A stretch of 64,000 nucleotides of DNA, from NCBI RefSeq assembly GCF_964340395.1, contig NC_135560.1, positions 5,982,598 through 6,046,597 on the forward strand, written 5' to 3'. The first letter of the stretch is position 1. Every line of letters begins with the position of its first letter. The notes beneath the pieces were generated by a model. The model saw only the letters and a list, made by a program, of their open reading frames with translations. It ran no database searches and was not told where the DNA came from. A program made the translations under genes and the position numbers. Shown in pieces: positions 50,100-63,439 of this stretch. The DNA comes from Glandiceps talaboti. Taxonomy: Eukaryota > Hemichordata > Enteropneusta > Spengelidae.

Positions 50100-53000
50100 A
50101 TACATTCACAAGAGTTCTCTTTACATTTTGTGCTGTTGCAGGCAGGAAGTTTAAAAAAAAAAATCTACCAAAACACAAACTAGAAAAGTAACAGCTAACT
50201 TCCTCCCTATACACTTTAAACCATAAAACATATAAAAAAATAAATTTCTTTGTTCAAAGTAAACCAAGGACTTACTTATTGACATAAAATTTAAATATTC
50301 AACTGAAATTTGCTACCTTGCTTATTACAGCTTGAAGAGTTAATTGAAAATATTCACTCTGAATCAAGGAGCAATTTATCATCTTATTATCAAATATGAG
50401 CTTCTTGAAGTTGACTCGTTTATCTTGGATAATTCATCAAATATCTTTCAAAGTAAGGAATTCAAGCTAATGATGGAAGATTTACTAGAAAGAAGTTGTG
50501 GTCTAATTCATATTTTTGTGGGTTGTCTAGCATATGTTTCCTCTGGACAGCTTCCACTTTCCCCCCATCGCATTCTATCTGGTATTATCACATAAAAACA
50601 AAAGACAATTTATTGCGCCGACAGAGGGCGCTATATACAAAATTGCAGCTTCCTTATCAGATTTCATTAGTGCAGGCGACAGAAAGTTGTGAGATTAGTG
50701 CATTGACACTGAAGCCCTCAATTATATAGGCACTTGAATATTTCATCTTTAAACTCAGCAGTAATTCTTTAAATTGTACATGAAGTCTACCCAGAGTCTT
50801 TTGTTCTGTTTTTTAAAACTTTTTGGATATTTTTAGGTTTTTTTTAACCAGACAAACCCTCCTTTTGTTGAAACCATTTTAGTCACCTCTACAGCTACGA
50901 TGTAATTTGATAGGTCCTCTGATTTAGCTTTAGCTATGGATGTTGTAACTATCACTTAAAACAAATACATTTTGAAATAATTTGACACAATATTTACATA
51001 GGGTTAAAATATAAGTACTCTGATTCATAATAGCAAACTGATGGTGCTGGGCTGTGGGTTGGAATGTCAAACTTTTTTTTTTTTTTAGAATTTACAACTC
51101 GTCTCATTGACCTGTTACAACATAGTGATGGCGTTCGAATACGTCATTAAAAAATTTCTTTGAAAACACTTTTTTACCTTCTATGAAGTATACACACCAT
51201 TATAGTTGGTGTCTTTTAGAGTCTTTTAAAAAAAATTTACATCATTTTTGACTGATTGAAACAAAATTTTTACAGTTGATAAATTTTCTAATTTTCTAAA
51301 TGGCGTCTACCTTTGTGTACAGTTGCAACAGTTCACTGAGAAGGGTTGTATTTGGAATGGAATAATCCTACGTCATGGAATTCTACTGACAGAATTGGTC
51401 ACTTTATTTTCAAACTGAGAGTTCATTCAGAGTATTTCTAGCTAATTATTGTGTCATTTTTATGTCTCATTTTCCAATTTGAAGTAAAGATGCTCCAAGA
51501 ACAATTTTTTTTCAAGATGGCAAGAAAAAACAAGAAGATGACAAAAAGATAAAGATTATGGTTTCCACATGACCAGCATAATGGAACTAACAAGCAGTGT
51601 CACATGCAAGTCACATGTTTTCAATTAGCCAATAGAATAAGGAGAAGGTATGACCTGCAGACTGAAATTTGATTGGCTCAAACTGCCATATACTAAGACT
51701 GTATTTCTGCCAAATGTTTCATTTTCCAAATTATCACACTTAACAAATTTAAATTACTTTTTACATTATATGTGATAACAGCCATGCATCAGACTTCCCC
51801 TAATATTAAATAAGTGAATGAACTTTCAGACAACACTTCCCTTGGATTTTCCCAGCACCATCTTCTTTGCATGAAAAAAATAACAAAAAATCCACCAGTT
51901 TGTTTTTGTCATTTTTTTCCCCGTGAATAGCATTGCCTCTAAAAAAATAAATTTTTTGCATAGCAGTAACGAAAATAAAGCAAACCTCATCCAGATAGAG
52001 GAAGAAAATCAGAAGTCGTTGCAAATAATTATAAAAATTTTGTGCTGTACAATATTTCCAAAGTACTTCTGTTCTTTTGAACATTTTTAACATTTTTGTC
52101 ACTACATATCTACAGCCTACTGGTTCATCTCTAAGCATAGCTGAATCAGATACAAAACCCAAGAAATGCTTATTGTCATAGTAACAGACCACTAACACCT
52201 AAAAGCTTCTAATCTACCTGTTCTCAAGTTCAAAGTCGTACGTTTTTGGCAGTGTTCATTGGACGTTTCTTTCATGATTAATTACATCTGTGCTTGCTAT
52301 ATTGTCAAGTCCTCTCACCTCTCATCTCAAGTCTTGTAAAAACAGGAAAACAAAAGTTTTGAAAGAAGTACTTTTGACCATTTTCGAAAGTCGATAACAG
52401 TTGCCATGGCAGTGAGGACTTCGGCATTTTAATACTGCATTGTTTTTTCATTGTTGTAACACTCACTGGAATAATTTCATACAGTATACAATTTCTGAAC
52501 TTTCGACATGGACTTAAGCGGTCAAACTGAGAATGAGGTAACAAGGAGAGAAATTCAAAGCACTCATTGGTTGAAAACGATCACATGATGCACATGAATA
52601 CACCTCCCCTACATTAGGGCCACTTAACTGGTAATATACTCAAACAACCGAGTAATCAAACATTTTCACAGACTGTGTATGTAAAAGACTTTGACAATTG
52701 TCAGCTATGATGTACACACCCAGCATACACTTTGACACAGCACCAGAAGGAAATTTCAGATTTACGGAGAGTTAAGCTTGATAAAACATAAAACGTTCCA
52801 GAGAAGACAGAAATCCATATTTAACATCTGACACAAAATTGGGTGTCAATACTGAATATTAATTTCAAATTGATGAGTTGTAGTGTTGCCCCGTGCTCAG
52901 AGCACAACGCACCTCATTCCATTTTATGGAACATACTTTGACGAAAATATTCGAAAGTTTCAACTCAACCCAGTAACAAGACAGGATTGACGTTAGCAGT

Positions 53001-54277
53001 CAAAAAAAGTTTTAAGTTAAGATTAGAAACATTTACATCCATGGCATATTGTCAACACTTCATTGTTCAACATATCGGAAAACTTTTACAGGCTACCACT
53101 ACCTACAGGAATGAATTGTGCACACGATTCCATCTTTGTTCCTGGATACATTGTCTAAAAAACAGTATATTCCTTGCAGCTTCACATGCAAACACAAACT
53201 TCATTTAGCCATCTTGTACTGGAAGACAACAGAGTACTTCACAAAACACCGCTATAGTCCAAACCAAGTGAAACTGTACTGTCAGTAAACTCACATGAAT
53301 GTGCTTGTGCTGCTATTACAGCAAAATGAAAATGTCACATGCACATCAAGCTATCTATGATGGTTGCTTGAAAGACTGAACAATCTTTCAAAATAAATTC
53401 TTTGAAAAAGTTTTTGTGACAGCAAACTTATCAAAAGTGCAATATTGTTGTGCTTATGATGAAAATATTCCTGGACAAACTTGAATTCCACATCTCCTGA
53501 TTCTCATGCAACAGCGCCCTCGTTTGTCTTCTTCTGCTGATACTCTTGTTTTTGTATGTTTCCTGCACTTATTTTGTATCCAAAGTGCTGTTATTGTCTG
53601 GTATCTAGTCTTTACAAGTTTGGCATGATGATCACCAACCGAAAATTGCACATTTACAGCACAATGTTTTGCTGTTCTTTAAATAATTTTGGTTGTTAAA
53701 ACATCAACAATTTCCCTTCTTTCATAGAATCCTCGGCGCTGTGCCCTTGTCATACAAGTCTTCGCTTGATGACTTTGCGTTGTTTTTCTTCATCTGTACT
53801 CATTCTTAGATCCTTGTGCTATCACTTCACTTCACTTTGTGGCAGTTGAATAATCAATCGTGACCAGAATCGAGCTCCGTCTTTTACTCCTCAGAATAGT
53901 CTTTTCTCCCTCCACTTTTTTGAAGATGTCCTTTCCAGCTTTTAATTTTTACATCCATGATTGGTTGTTATTCCAAAATACTGAAGTTGTTTAGAAAAAA
54001 GAGGTTCAGAAATATTCCAATAAAAAGAGGATAGTTATTTCCAGATTTCCTGCTGTTGGACAAGTGGACAGAAATATGTCGGCAGTGGGTGTACTCATTC
54101 CGGTCTTCATGAAAACTGCACACAAAGTTTGGCTTCTTGTTCATCCAGTGAACTTAGCAAATGTGCTCTTTGACTTGACGTGCTATTTTGTGGCGCACAT
54201 AAAAAAACACAGAGCACTTCCATACAAATAATTTAATATCCCAAGCATACACAGTCAGTTAGTCTCTGTTTGTTGTT
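50100..54277. other. Stretch without exons, possible long 3' UTR on minus strand
   Basis: No splice-supported coding exon is seen on either strand. It lies immediately downstream of the membrane-protein stop codon and is free of the large microsatellites found elsewhere, which would fit a long 3' UTR. Confidence 0.35.
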
Positions 54278-54579
54278 TCATACTTGGGCGATCTTTTCTC
54301 CACGTATCGGGAGAATCATTTGTTTCTGTGGTGTTAGCGATGAGCCACCATTGCTGTGAATGAAGCTATGTTTCAATTCCCTATTGATGTCTTTGATGCT
54401 ATCCCTCCCCGACTGACTCGGAGGAAGACTGGAATTCAGTGAGCTACGGTTATAGTTTGTTGGTTTTGGTGGCACGGACGGTTTAGGTGGCCTCTCTGGT
54501 GGTTTCTCTTGTTGGTTATTCTTGTTGTTTTCCGCTACGACAAAAGTGATGGAATTCGGTGTCTCCGGTGATTTCATGC
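54278..54579 (-). CDS. Cytoplasmic tail exon with stop codon
   Basis: Acceptor TACTTTGTAG, phase 1, TGA at 54280-54278. It is proline-rich (EKPPERPPKPSVPPKPTNY) and then Ser-rich; no tyrosine-based signalling motif is evident. The Met at 54622 lies in intron and is not the start. Confidence 0.82.
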
Positions 54580-56737
54580 CTACAAAGTAATGAATAATAT
54601 CCAAGGTAAATATCAATATCATCTAATACCCAATACAAAATTACATCTAACCACAACCAACCCTTAAAATAACCATTATAAGATGTTAATACAATAGCAA
54701 AATTCACCCTTTATACCGTCCTAAGAGTAATAGACCAGCATTTGTGCTGCTTTCAAAGTTCAAAGTTCACCAAAATGTGCCTGTCAACTAACATTATTTC
54801 AAACTGTTTTTTTCAACGACTGATCTCAAGCGGTGTCCTTAAATTTAGTATATACATTTCCAATATCAGAACATATATATTTTTGATAATGCTATAGAAT
54901 GAGATATCATATTTATTTAAAGGTCAATGTTTCTATCATCCTGGGACACTGCATTAGTGTTATCTTAATAATGATTACATAGGATTATTCTTTTGTATCT
55001 TCTGAACCAAATTTTTCAGGGGGGGGGGGGGGGGGGGGGTGTTATACTGTAAAAATTTCCAGATTCATGAATTTTTCTGATCAAGTTGAAGATTTCATTG
55101 TATTGGGCGGGCGTCATTGTCTGTATACAACTGAAATCTTCCTTGGAACAAACAAGCTATTGAAAGTCATCACATTGCAGGCTCAGATTTTGACACATAC
55201 AAGTGTATTGATTCAAAGTTACAAGTGATATGTGTGTGCATATACAGTGCCTACTTGTCAACAGGAGTCCCTACCTAGTGAGTTCTCAGAAAAAATTAAC
55301 AAATTTTAATGTAAATTGTCAAAAGTTGCCTTGAGTAAATAAATTATAGTTCCAAATGAAAATTCCTGGACACAATGCAATAGTTCAGTTCTCAACAGTC
55401 GGAAATAATTCCAGAGCAAGTTCCTTCACCAAGGCAAATTCTCTGGATGCTCTCCATAGCCCCTGACAACTCAATATTACTAATGTAGGGTCGTGCACAC
55501 CTTCCATTCTCTGTATAGCAACTTCTAATCTATACAGAAATCAGCAGGCTGCCATAATTCATATCACGGACACACCACATTAGTTCCGAATAACAGTTCA
55601 CCGTTAAAAACACTACACAAACCAGCGCACACCTTCCTCCAGTCTGCCAATCTCAAATACATGCTCAGAGTTCATTGTTTCATAAATGTTGCAGTACATA
55701 ATTTTTGCAGAGCATAATTGCAATTTTTATTTATGATAATCTGCATAATTAAAAGTTAATCAACATTGCACATGCCCAACATTTCATAACTGTCACGGTG
55801 CATTACTTTTGTACAAACATAATTGCAATCTTTACGAAAAATTTATCAACTTTCCGCATGTCAAATGTTCTTGTGCTTATTACTTTATTGTTGCTTACAG
55901 TATTTACTCAAAAAGTTTGTTCAGGCAAAACTCACGTACAGGTAAACTTTAACTACATTTGGAACCTCCACCCCAAAAATGCAAATTGAGTTTCCCTATC
56001 AGTGCCAATATCTTGATTTTAAATGGTGCATGCATATTGCGTATCTGTTCCGACCAACTTTTTACATCAACATTCCTGCAGGTTTTTTTTAAATTTTAAA
56101 TGGTTTGAAAATGATGCTTGAAAAATTCAAAAAATTCAAAAAAAAAGACGAAAGAACCTGTGGTCTGTGGTAGTGCAACTTCATCTAGACACATCTACAG
56201 CTAGCAGTCACAGCAGACTGGTGTTGGAACGGTCACATTTAATAAGAAAACAGAATACAGCAAAGAAAATGCTACAAGCCAGAACAACACCACTGCAAAG
56301 CCTGATGGGTATGAATATTATGTGATGGACAGGCAAGCAATATGGTGGATATTGAGAATGTTACATGCTAGAAACGAAATGTTAGATGGTTATAAGTAGA
56401 ATTACAACTAGTACTGTCTACAAGGAGTAAAAATGAGGAAACACAAAGACAAAGACAATAACAAGCCCTAGTACCTTGACAGATGCTGACGTTGGGAAGA
56501 CAGAGAAGAGAATCTTTGAAAGATCCATGAATAACCAATGTCACATGTACGTGCTATTTTTCAACCCTAAGTGATAATGAAATAAAAACAACTGTTCTCA
56601 AGTATTTACTGGTAGCATTATGCTCAGTACACGTCCTACCACACGGATATCCATCAGAGTGAAAAAAATGAAAAAGGTAGAGTAAATGACATTGAAAAAA
56701 ATTTGGTTTGTTTGTTTGTTTGTTGTGTTTTTAGTAA

Positions 56738-56768
<31 letters not shown>

Positions 56769-59700
56769 ATTCCTTGATATGGTTTTTGATTTTAGCTTTT
56801 TGTGCAAGATAATTCAAACAGTATGTGAAGTGTAACACAAAAATGACAAAAAAAGTTGTAGAAATGATATTAAAAATTACTTTTTTTTTGTTATTCCTTG
56901 AAAAGGCTTCTGATTTTGCAGTGTATAACAACATACTTTGAATGGTATTGTGAGGTGAGACACAAAAATGAAAAAAACAGGTTGATAAAATGACATTGAA
57001 AAAGTGACTTGTGTGTTACTTTTTGTGTTATTTCTTGATATGATTTCTGATTTTAGCTAGTGTGCAACATATTTTCAATGGTATTGTGAGGTGAGACACA
57101 AAAATGGTATTATTATGAGGAGAATTTTTTCAGTAAATTGGAGGGGTTTAATGTAAATAAGTATACGAAAAAATGAGAAGTAACATGCTGTGACTCTGCA
57201 CGATAGAAATTTCCACTCTTATGAAAGACAAAGAGCAAAACATACACTACATGTTAGTAATAATCAAAGTGCACATCTTTACCTTGTTCTGGTTGTCTTG
57301 TGCTTACTTCCATTTTACGGCTCTTGAAACAGGCACAGTAACAGTGTGAATTTTTGGTTCTACGACGCAGGAAATAAACGATAAGAACGACGCCGAGGAC
57401 AGCAAGGAGGCCCCAACCGCAGATGGTGATTATAGTCAGGCTTTGACAGTTATCATTCGTTCCAACAACTTTACTTGTTTCTGGCATGACTGTAGAGGCA
57501 AAAAAAGTTATTGTTTTGAATAAAATCACACCACAAAAACATAACGTGAGCTTAGCACACACAATTATCACAATCACAACCGTTTCACCAATGCAACAGT
57601 TCTCATAATATCATTACCATATTAACCTTTACCCCAAAAATAATTACACTCTTCGATGAAACCCCAATTTTTAAGGCAAACATGCATAATAGTATGTAGT
57701 GATAGAATAGAGTATCATTTAGTCTGTAAGGTACGCAACGACGGGGCGCCCTCACACATCGGTAAACCCCTTTCAGAGCAGACCGGTGAGGGCAGAGCCA
57801 CATGGCGTTTCTTACAGTCTACAAGCCATTTGATTTGGACTATTCATAGTAGTCTGTACAAAAAGCCACATATGTATATGGCTCAATTTTTTTTTGGGGG
57901 GGTATCATCTCGGTGATCTTTTTTGGTCCCTTTGTGCTCTAAATCATGTCAACACGGTCATGTGCTGCACCATTGAAACTATATTAATATTCAACAACAG
58001 TGAGAAAGAGAGAAAATGATGTTACAAAATATTACTGGTATATATGAATGTGTGGTGTGTTGACATGAACTGTGTGCTACTGTGACGATGTGTTCTACAC
58101 GCTACGGTGTACTCATGACATTGATTGGCTGACTTGAATCACCTTAATGATGTGATGTAAGCATGACCATGATTGGCTAACATCAATCAGTCTACTGATG
58201 TGTTGTAAGCATGACAGTGATTGGCTAACAACAATCACTCTACTGATGTGTTGTAAGCATGACAGTGATTGGCTAACATCAATCACTCTACTGATGTGTT
58301 GTAAGTATGGAAGTGATTGGCTGATATCAATCACCTTATATGGATGTGATGTAAGTATGACAGTGATTGGCTGATGTCACTCATCCTATTGACATAAGTA
58401 TAGTTGTGATTGGTTGATATCAATCACCTGATACAACTACAACTTTGCATGAAAGACAGGCTGTGAAGATGACAGTTATTACCAGTACATCACTATCAAA
58501 CAAAAAACACAGCAGACAAGAGAAAAACGAAAACTAAAATCCCTTCTCCCACTCCTCAAACTAGACTACGTGGGACACTGTCGTACGACATTAACAATTA
58601 CAACTTTTGAGTACTATTTTAAGAGTTTAAAACCTTACATCATAGCATGAACAAGATAAAAGAAATGAGATACAAAATGACACCAGCCACAAATTCATCA
58701 TTTTATGTAAATGAGTCCCATGAGATTTACGAGGTCATCGGATGTAAAACAAGGGTCATTTGTTCCAGACAATAATTTGAATTTGAAAAACTTTTCAAGG
58801 CCACTAGGTTGTTGACAGGAAGGTATTTACAGGAGCTATTCTAGCATGGAAAATGTGAGACATGCAGAAAATAGGTAAAAGAATACACAGGAAGTTGGAA
58901 GAAGTGAAGACATCTAGTTAATTATATTCAATAATTCAAAGCAATACTCATGGTTTCTCCGTCAATGTTCCAACTGTCGCACCTCTTTTACGAAAGTTCT
59001 TTATTGTCCCGAGTACAGAATTTGCTAAAAGCATAACTGTAGTTACCAGATTTTACTGAATTTTCATTTTCATTGTCTCAATTATACCGACTAACTTTTC
59101 AGTAAACGGGTTGGAACATTGTTATCACTACCGACTTACTTGTCGGGTGAAATGTGTGAAAAAATTCAAAAATTTTCCAAAATTTGTACACTATCAGTAC
59201 ATAGACTGAGCAGCTAATTTTCTGATTTTTTGTAGAATACATGTGATATTCATTTTTTGGATAACGTCTTTGGATGTTACATTTTTGTTTCACACACATT
59301 TTGTTGTTGCTAGTCTTTTTTTTTACCCCTCGAAAGAGAGATTTCTGATGACCCTAAGACACAGGAACAGAATCAAGAAATATTCAGTCAGTATCGAGAA
59401 AGCTACTGAAAACGAGAAAGACAAAAAAAGTTAGAAATAAGGTCAAAGGTCAAGGGTTAAGAAAAGGTCACATTAAAGGAGAAGATTTGAACAAAACAAG
59501 TATTAACATGTGCACAGCCCTACAACTCTGTAACTTACAGTTACCTGTCTTCTGTTATAACACCAAAGATGGTTGAAATTTAGGTGAGAATGTTATAAGG
59601 GAAGACGAAGCAACTGTTAGTTAGACTGAAACTTACTGAGCATGCTCTATTTATACCAATGCATTGTGGGAAATGAGTGATAACTTGCTCAGAACAGTGC

Positions 59701-62700
59701 AATATGGTATTAATAGAGGATGCCCAATAATGGCTGCAGTGGGCCCATGGTTTTTAACAATGGCGGCAAAACATCATAAAGTGGATGAATGAATATTTTC
59801 TGCAGATATGGTTATATGCTGGAGACTACCGTTGAAAAAAAAGACTTTATCATGCAAAATTTACAATACTGGGAGGGGGGTGAGTTTATGTAAACAGAGG
59901 GGTGATTTGGGTTTTGTTATGACTACAGTGCAAAGGTGATAGATATAAGACATGGAAAGGAACTAGACCACATGCAGATGGATATGTTTGTATAACATTG
60001 TAGGCTGGTATGGAAATGGTGAACACACAGTTCATGCCTTATTTTCAATGATTTCAATGACTGACATCGATAAGACTTTCACAGACAGAAACCATTTCAT
60101 TTTCAGTAGACATTTTTTTTTTTTGGCTATTTCTCCCTTCACCACTGTGTATGAATGAATGAATCGCGGTCACAACCATCGAACTATTTGTAACACGGAC
60201 TCCAGAAACATGAAACCTCACTTCACAACAAACAACGTTGTACTCGTGACACATATATACCCATGATACTTCGCAACAACAAATACACCGATAACTCACA
60301 GGCTAAATTTCATGCGCAAAATTACACCCTTTTAACACATCAAGTGCGAATATAGTATTCAAATGCCATGCTGTAAGCTGCAATACATGCACAGTTTTAC
60401 TCTATGACAACACCAATCTAGGATTACTGATTAATACTTTTTTAATTATAATTTGAAAATTTGTCAGCAGGCGTTTAGTAATAATTTATCATTTTTATTA
60501 GCATACCCAAAACCATCCTCATTTGAAATATTCAGTCAGTCGTTTTACAGTGTTATTACTTTCCTTTTTTCCATCATTTAATTTTGTTTGTAATCACTGA
60601 ATTAATACTATAAAGTTTTGAAGCAAGCATACAGGCATACCTGTAACACATACATTTCTGCTTTTTGGGGGTTTTTTTGTACCTGAAGGGTTTTCATTTT
60701 TTTTTTTTTCAATTTTTTTTTTTTTTTTTTTTTTTTTTGGGGGGGGGGGGAGGGGGGGGGGTGGGGTGTTACTTTTGAAATACCCAAGAAATGTTCAACA
60801 TCGTCAATCGCTACTTGACGGTGTAATTGATGACACTTAACCCCCTCTCAAATCATAAAATCAAAAATACTGTAGTTCAAAGCAGAAATGTATGCATTAC
60901 ACTTTAGTTCTCTCTGAATACCACTCATTAAGGGTTAATATAGCCAGGGATTATTAGTCACAAAACCATAATATCACCACTATAGTTTAAGTTTGCCAAA
61001 AAAAAAAAAATTACCAAACAAAAAAATTAAAATCTAGGGTCACCTGATTAATAAACTTGCAATAAATCTAGGTTTACCCGATTAATACACTTGCAATCAA
61101 TCTAGGTTTACCCGATTAATACACTTGCAGTCAATCTAGGTTTACCCGATTAATACACTTGCAGTAAATTATTAGAATACTTTTTTTTTCTGTAGTAGAA
61201 ATTGCATGCTAGTAATTCTTCACTATAACAAATAAAAAATTGTTGCCGCCATTGTAAAAACGTAATATGGGCCTTACCAGGCTGTATTACATTAGATTTC
61301 TCAGTGGTAACTTCCTTCCTTGAAGTAGGCAAGTGGATGTCTGTAGGAGAGTGAGCTGATACGGAATAATGTGTAATGTCATCATTGTGTTTAGGGGATT
61401 GTACAGGCACATTTGATGAATTTGGATCTTCAGACTTGGGAGCTGTGACCCGGGTTGCTGGCAGGACTATTGTTGTGATACAAAAAAATCACCATTTTTT
61501 TTTTCAAGAAGAGAGAGAAAAGAAAAGAGGTGGATAGTGTTGTTACTACAACTTTCACAAAAAAATTCTCACACTTTTTTTTTTTTTAAGTACACTCCCG
61601 TGGCATGCTGTGAATACACAATGTTTCAAGTAGGACAGAATATGCATGTGTCTGCTTGGAAAAAAATCGATTTTTACACAATCTGGGTAAGTGTCTGTAG
61701 GACAACTTTCATATACAGTACTATACACAGTTTCTACATTACATCAACAAACGCAGCCTGCATTTTACCACACTATCATCACAATTTGTTTAAAATCTGA
61801 TGTAGTGAACTTGGTACCATTTCTTCATTTACTTCCTACTTTGTTCTTTTTTTTTTGTTCTGTGAGCACCTGATGCCAATATCTGGCACAAAATCAGATT
61901 TTAATCAGATTGACTATCGTCACAGCTACAGTATCAAACTGCAATTTAGTTCAAACAAAAAATTATAATTGTCACTTTCAGCAGAAAACCAATTTTAGAG
62001 TAAAACTGTGTCTCCTACTCTGTGAGTATAATATACATACTATTGAAAGTTACCCCAGTTACGAAAAAAATTCCCTCACTTTGAGAAATGTGTAAAAATC
62101 GAAACTTGAACACATACACTTGGCCTTCTCAAACATTGCATATTTGGGTTAGATTTGTGGCATGATAAGCGTGTGATAATCATGAAATGCTGGGTGTCTT
62201 TCTAAAAAAAAAATTCTTTTATCGTGTTTTTACCCTATATTAATAATCAGTGCAACTATTTATCTCTAACTGGCTCATAATCTTTCAATTTTTACTTCCA
62301 AGTCTTAAAAAAGAAACCAAGTGTTTACAGTTATACTAATAACTACCTTGAAAGCACTGCAATATCTGCTTTTCTCGTCATTAGTACACCAATTTTTTTT
62401 CAATTTTTCTGATGAAAAAATTTACTTTTACTTCTGTCACAGTATACACTTGCTAAACTACGTTACAAATAATTGGTAGATTTCTAAGTTAGTATGTGCA
62501 TTTGATAGCTTGAAGCTAATACACTTCTGTCAAAAAACATGAAGTGTCGTTAAAAGTTAAAGAGCACGATTGGGTCAGTACTTTTTATGTAAACTTGTCC
62601 CCCTGCATATTATTAGAGTAAGTTAGAAGGTTCAGTTTCCTTATATTCAGTTGAGAACAGGAAATTTGCCAGAGCTACAAGAAGTCTACAATATGTAAGT

Positions 62701-62975
62701 ATGCTACCTTAACACCCCTGTTTTCCCTGTTTATGGGTCCAGCCTTACCATTGAAAACAATGGGGTTAAACCATAACACAGGGGTGGAAGGGTTTGAAAA
62801 AAAAAAAACAGACTGGTTATTACAGAGTTAGCTAGTTTTTAGAAACCGTTTGAACCTTGCACCCATGTAAGACAGGCCAAAAATAATGACAGTGAAAGAT
62901 GTTGACAACATGAACTACCTGTAGTTAAATCACCAACCGTTGTATTCAAAGATTCACTAGTAGATGGTACAATCT
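54278..62975 (-). CDS. Single-pass membrane protein, C-terminal part (4 exons; 5' end off right edge)
   Basis: Unidentified type I-like membrane protein. Exons, in gene order: 62975-62919, 61466-61278, 57489-57283 and 54579-54278. Every junction is phase 1 and the frame runs through. The two upstream exons encode Ser/Thr/Pro-rich extracellular stalk (IVPSTSESLNTTVGDLTTG; ATRVTAPKSEDPNSSN; SVSAHSPTDIHLPTSRKE). The third has one transmembrane helix (SLTIITICGWGLLAVLGVVL, IVYFL), a stop-transfer RRRTK and a Cys cluster (CYCACF) that could be palmitoylated. The last exon is a 100-residue cytoplasmic tail with RPPKPSVPPKP (SH3-ligand type PxxPxK) and stop TGA. The extracellular domains are beyond 64000, so the family stays unknown. 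Confidence 0.75.
55020..55039 (+). repeat. Poly(G) run
   Basis: About 20 uninterrupted G in the last intron of the membrane-protein gene. Confidence 0.9.
56660..57115 (+). repeat. Three diverged tandem units of about 125-180 bp
   Basis: Shared blocks TGACATTGAAAAA, TTATTCCTTGATATGG, TTCTGATTTTAGCT, GGTATTGTGAGGTGAGACAC and AAAAATG recur in order. The unit starting at 56688 is longer because of a 27-T run. Confidence 0.75.
57283..57489 (-). CDS. Transmembrane exon (207 nt)
   Basis: Acceptor TTTGCCTCTACAG, donor GTAAAG, phases 1-1. A short stalk, a 23-25-residue helix, RRR and CYCACF, ending in RQPEQ. Confidence 0.85.
57718..57805 (+). repeat. Dispersed repeat family F, copy 3
   Basis: TTTAGTCTGTAAGGTACGC, then GGGGCGCCCTCACACATCGG, then GACCGGTGAGGGC; the fullest copy together with the inverted one at 4025. 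Confidence 0.65.
58118..58440 (+). repeat. 48-bp minisatellite with a CCAAT box per unit, seven copies
   Basis: ATTGGCT recurs with spacings of 48, 48, 48, 48, 50 and 43 bp. The unit is roughly GACAGTGATTGGCTAACATC, AATCACTCTACTGATGTGTT, GTAAGCAT. The period is divisible by three, which creates a repetitive minus ORF (DVSQSLSCLQHIS) without other coding signs. It lies in an intron of the membrane-protein gene. Confidence 0.9.
60714..60765 (+). repeat. Poly(T)-poly(G) junction, G-quadruplex-prone
   Basis: About 25 T followed by G11, A, G10, T, GGGG. The G part could fold into a quadruplex on the plus strand. Confidence 0.9.
61031..61170 (+). repeat. 34-bp tandem repeat, four copies
   Basis: AATCTAGGTTTACCCGATTA, ATACACTTGCAGTC; starts at 61031, 61065, 61099 and 61133. 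Confidence 0.92.
61278..61466 (-). CDS. Membrane protein stalk exon (189 nt)
   Basis: Acceptor ACAACAATAG, donor GTAAGG, phases 1-1; 63 residues rich in Ser, Thr and Pro with one N-glycosylation-like NSS. Confidence 0.7.
62919..62975 (-). CDS. Membrane protein stalk exon (57 nt)
   Basis: Acceptor CATAACAG, donor GTAGTT, phases 1-1, Ser/Thr-rich. It is short and the least certain exon of the gene; an acceptor two bases later is also possible but would break phase. Confidence 0.45.
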
Positions 62976-63439
62976 CTGTTATGATGATGAAAATAATTAC
63001 GAATAACAACATTACATGCAGTGAAGGTTTGAGAGTGGTTTGGGAGGAAGCTTCTGTTTGAAGAAGTAAACAGAAAAAGGAGATGGAAAAGTTAGACAAG
63101 GAAAACCAGAGGAAGGATTCTTAACACCCTTTCACTACTGTTTCCCACAAAATATTACAAAAAAAATGTATCAAAACATTTTCATAAAATTTCTTCTTTC
63201 ATTGCAAAATAAAATTTTCAAAAATATTTTACTCTGCAATCAAAAATTTTATAATAAAAAGTTAAGTTTTTTTTTCTACGATTTGGCAGCAACATGCAAA
63301 CAATTGTTCATTTTTAATGAACTGGTAAACAGCAGTGAAAGGGCTGGAAGTTAGAACTGGAAGGGGTTTCATGCAATGAAGAAAAGCAAAAATGACAGAA
63401 GTGGACAAACAAGGTAAGTGGACAAAAAAACAGAGCTTC

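Noticed and set aside
58113-58334. Repetitive ORF with 16-residue units (DVSQSLSCLQHIS)
   Set aside because: A consequence of a 48-bp minisatellite in an intron; both flanks are non-coding.
58118-58440. CRISPR-like array
   Set aside because: The units are diverged tandem repeats with no constant repeat plus unique spacers, and the context is a eukaryotic intron.
63000-63066. Extra stalk exon of the membrane-protein gene (ASSQTTLKPS frame)
   Set aside because: The acceptor is plausible, but the only nearby donor GTAATG breaks the phase-1 pattern.
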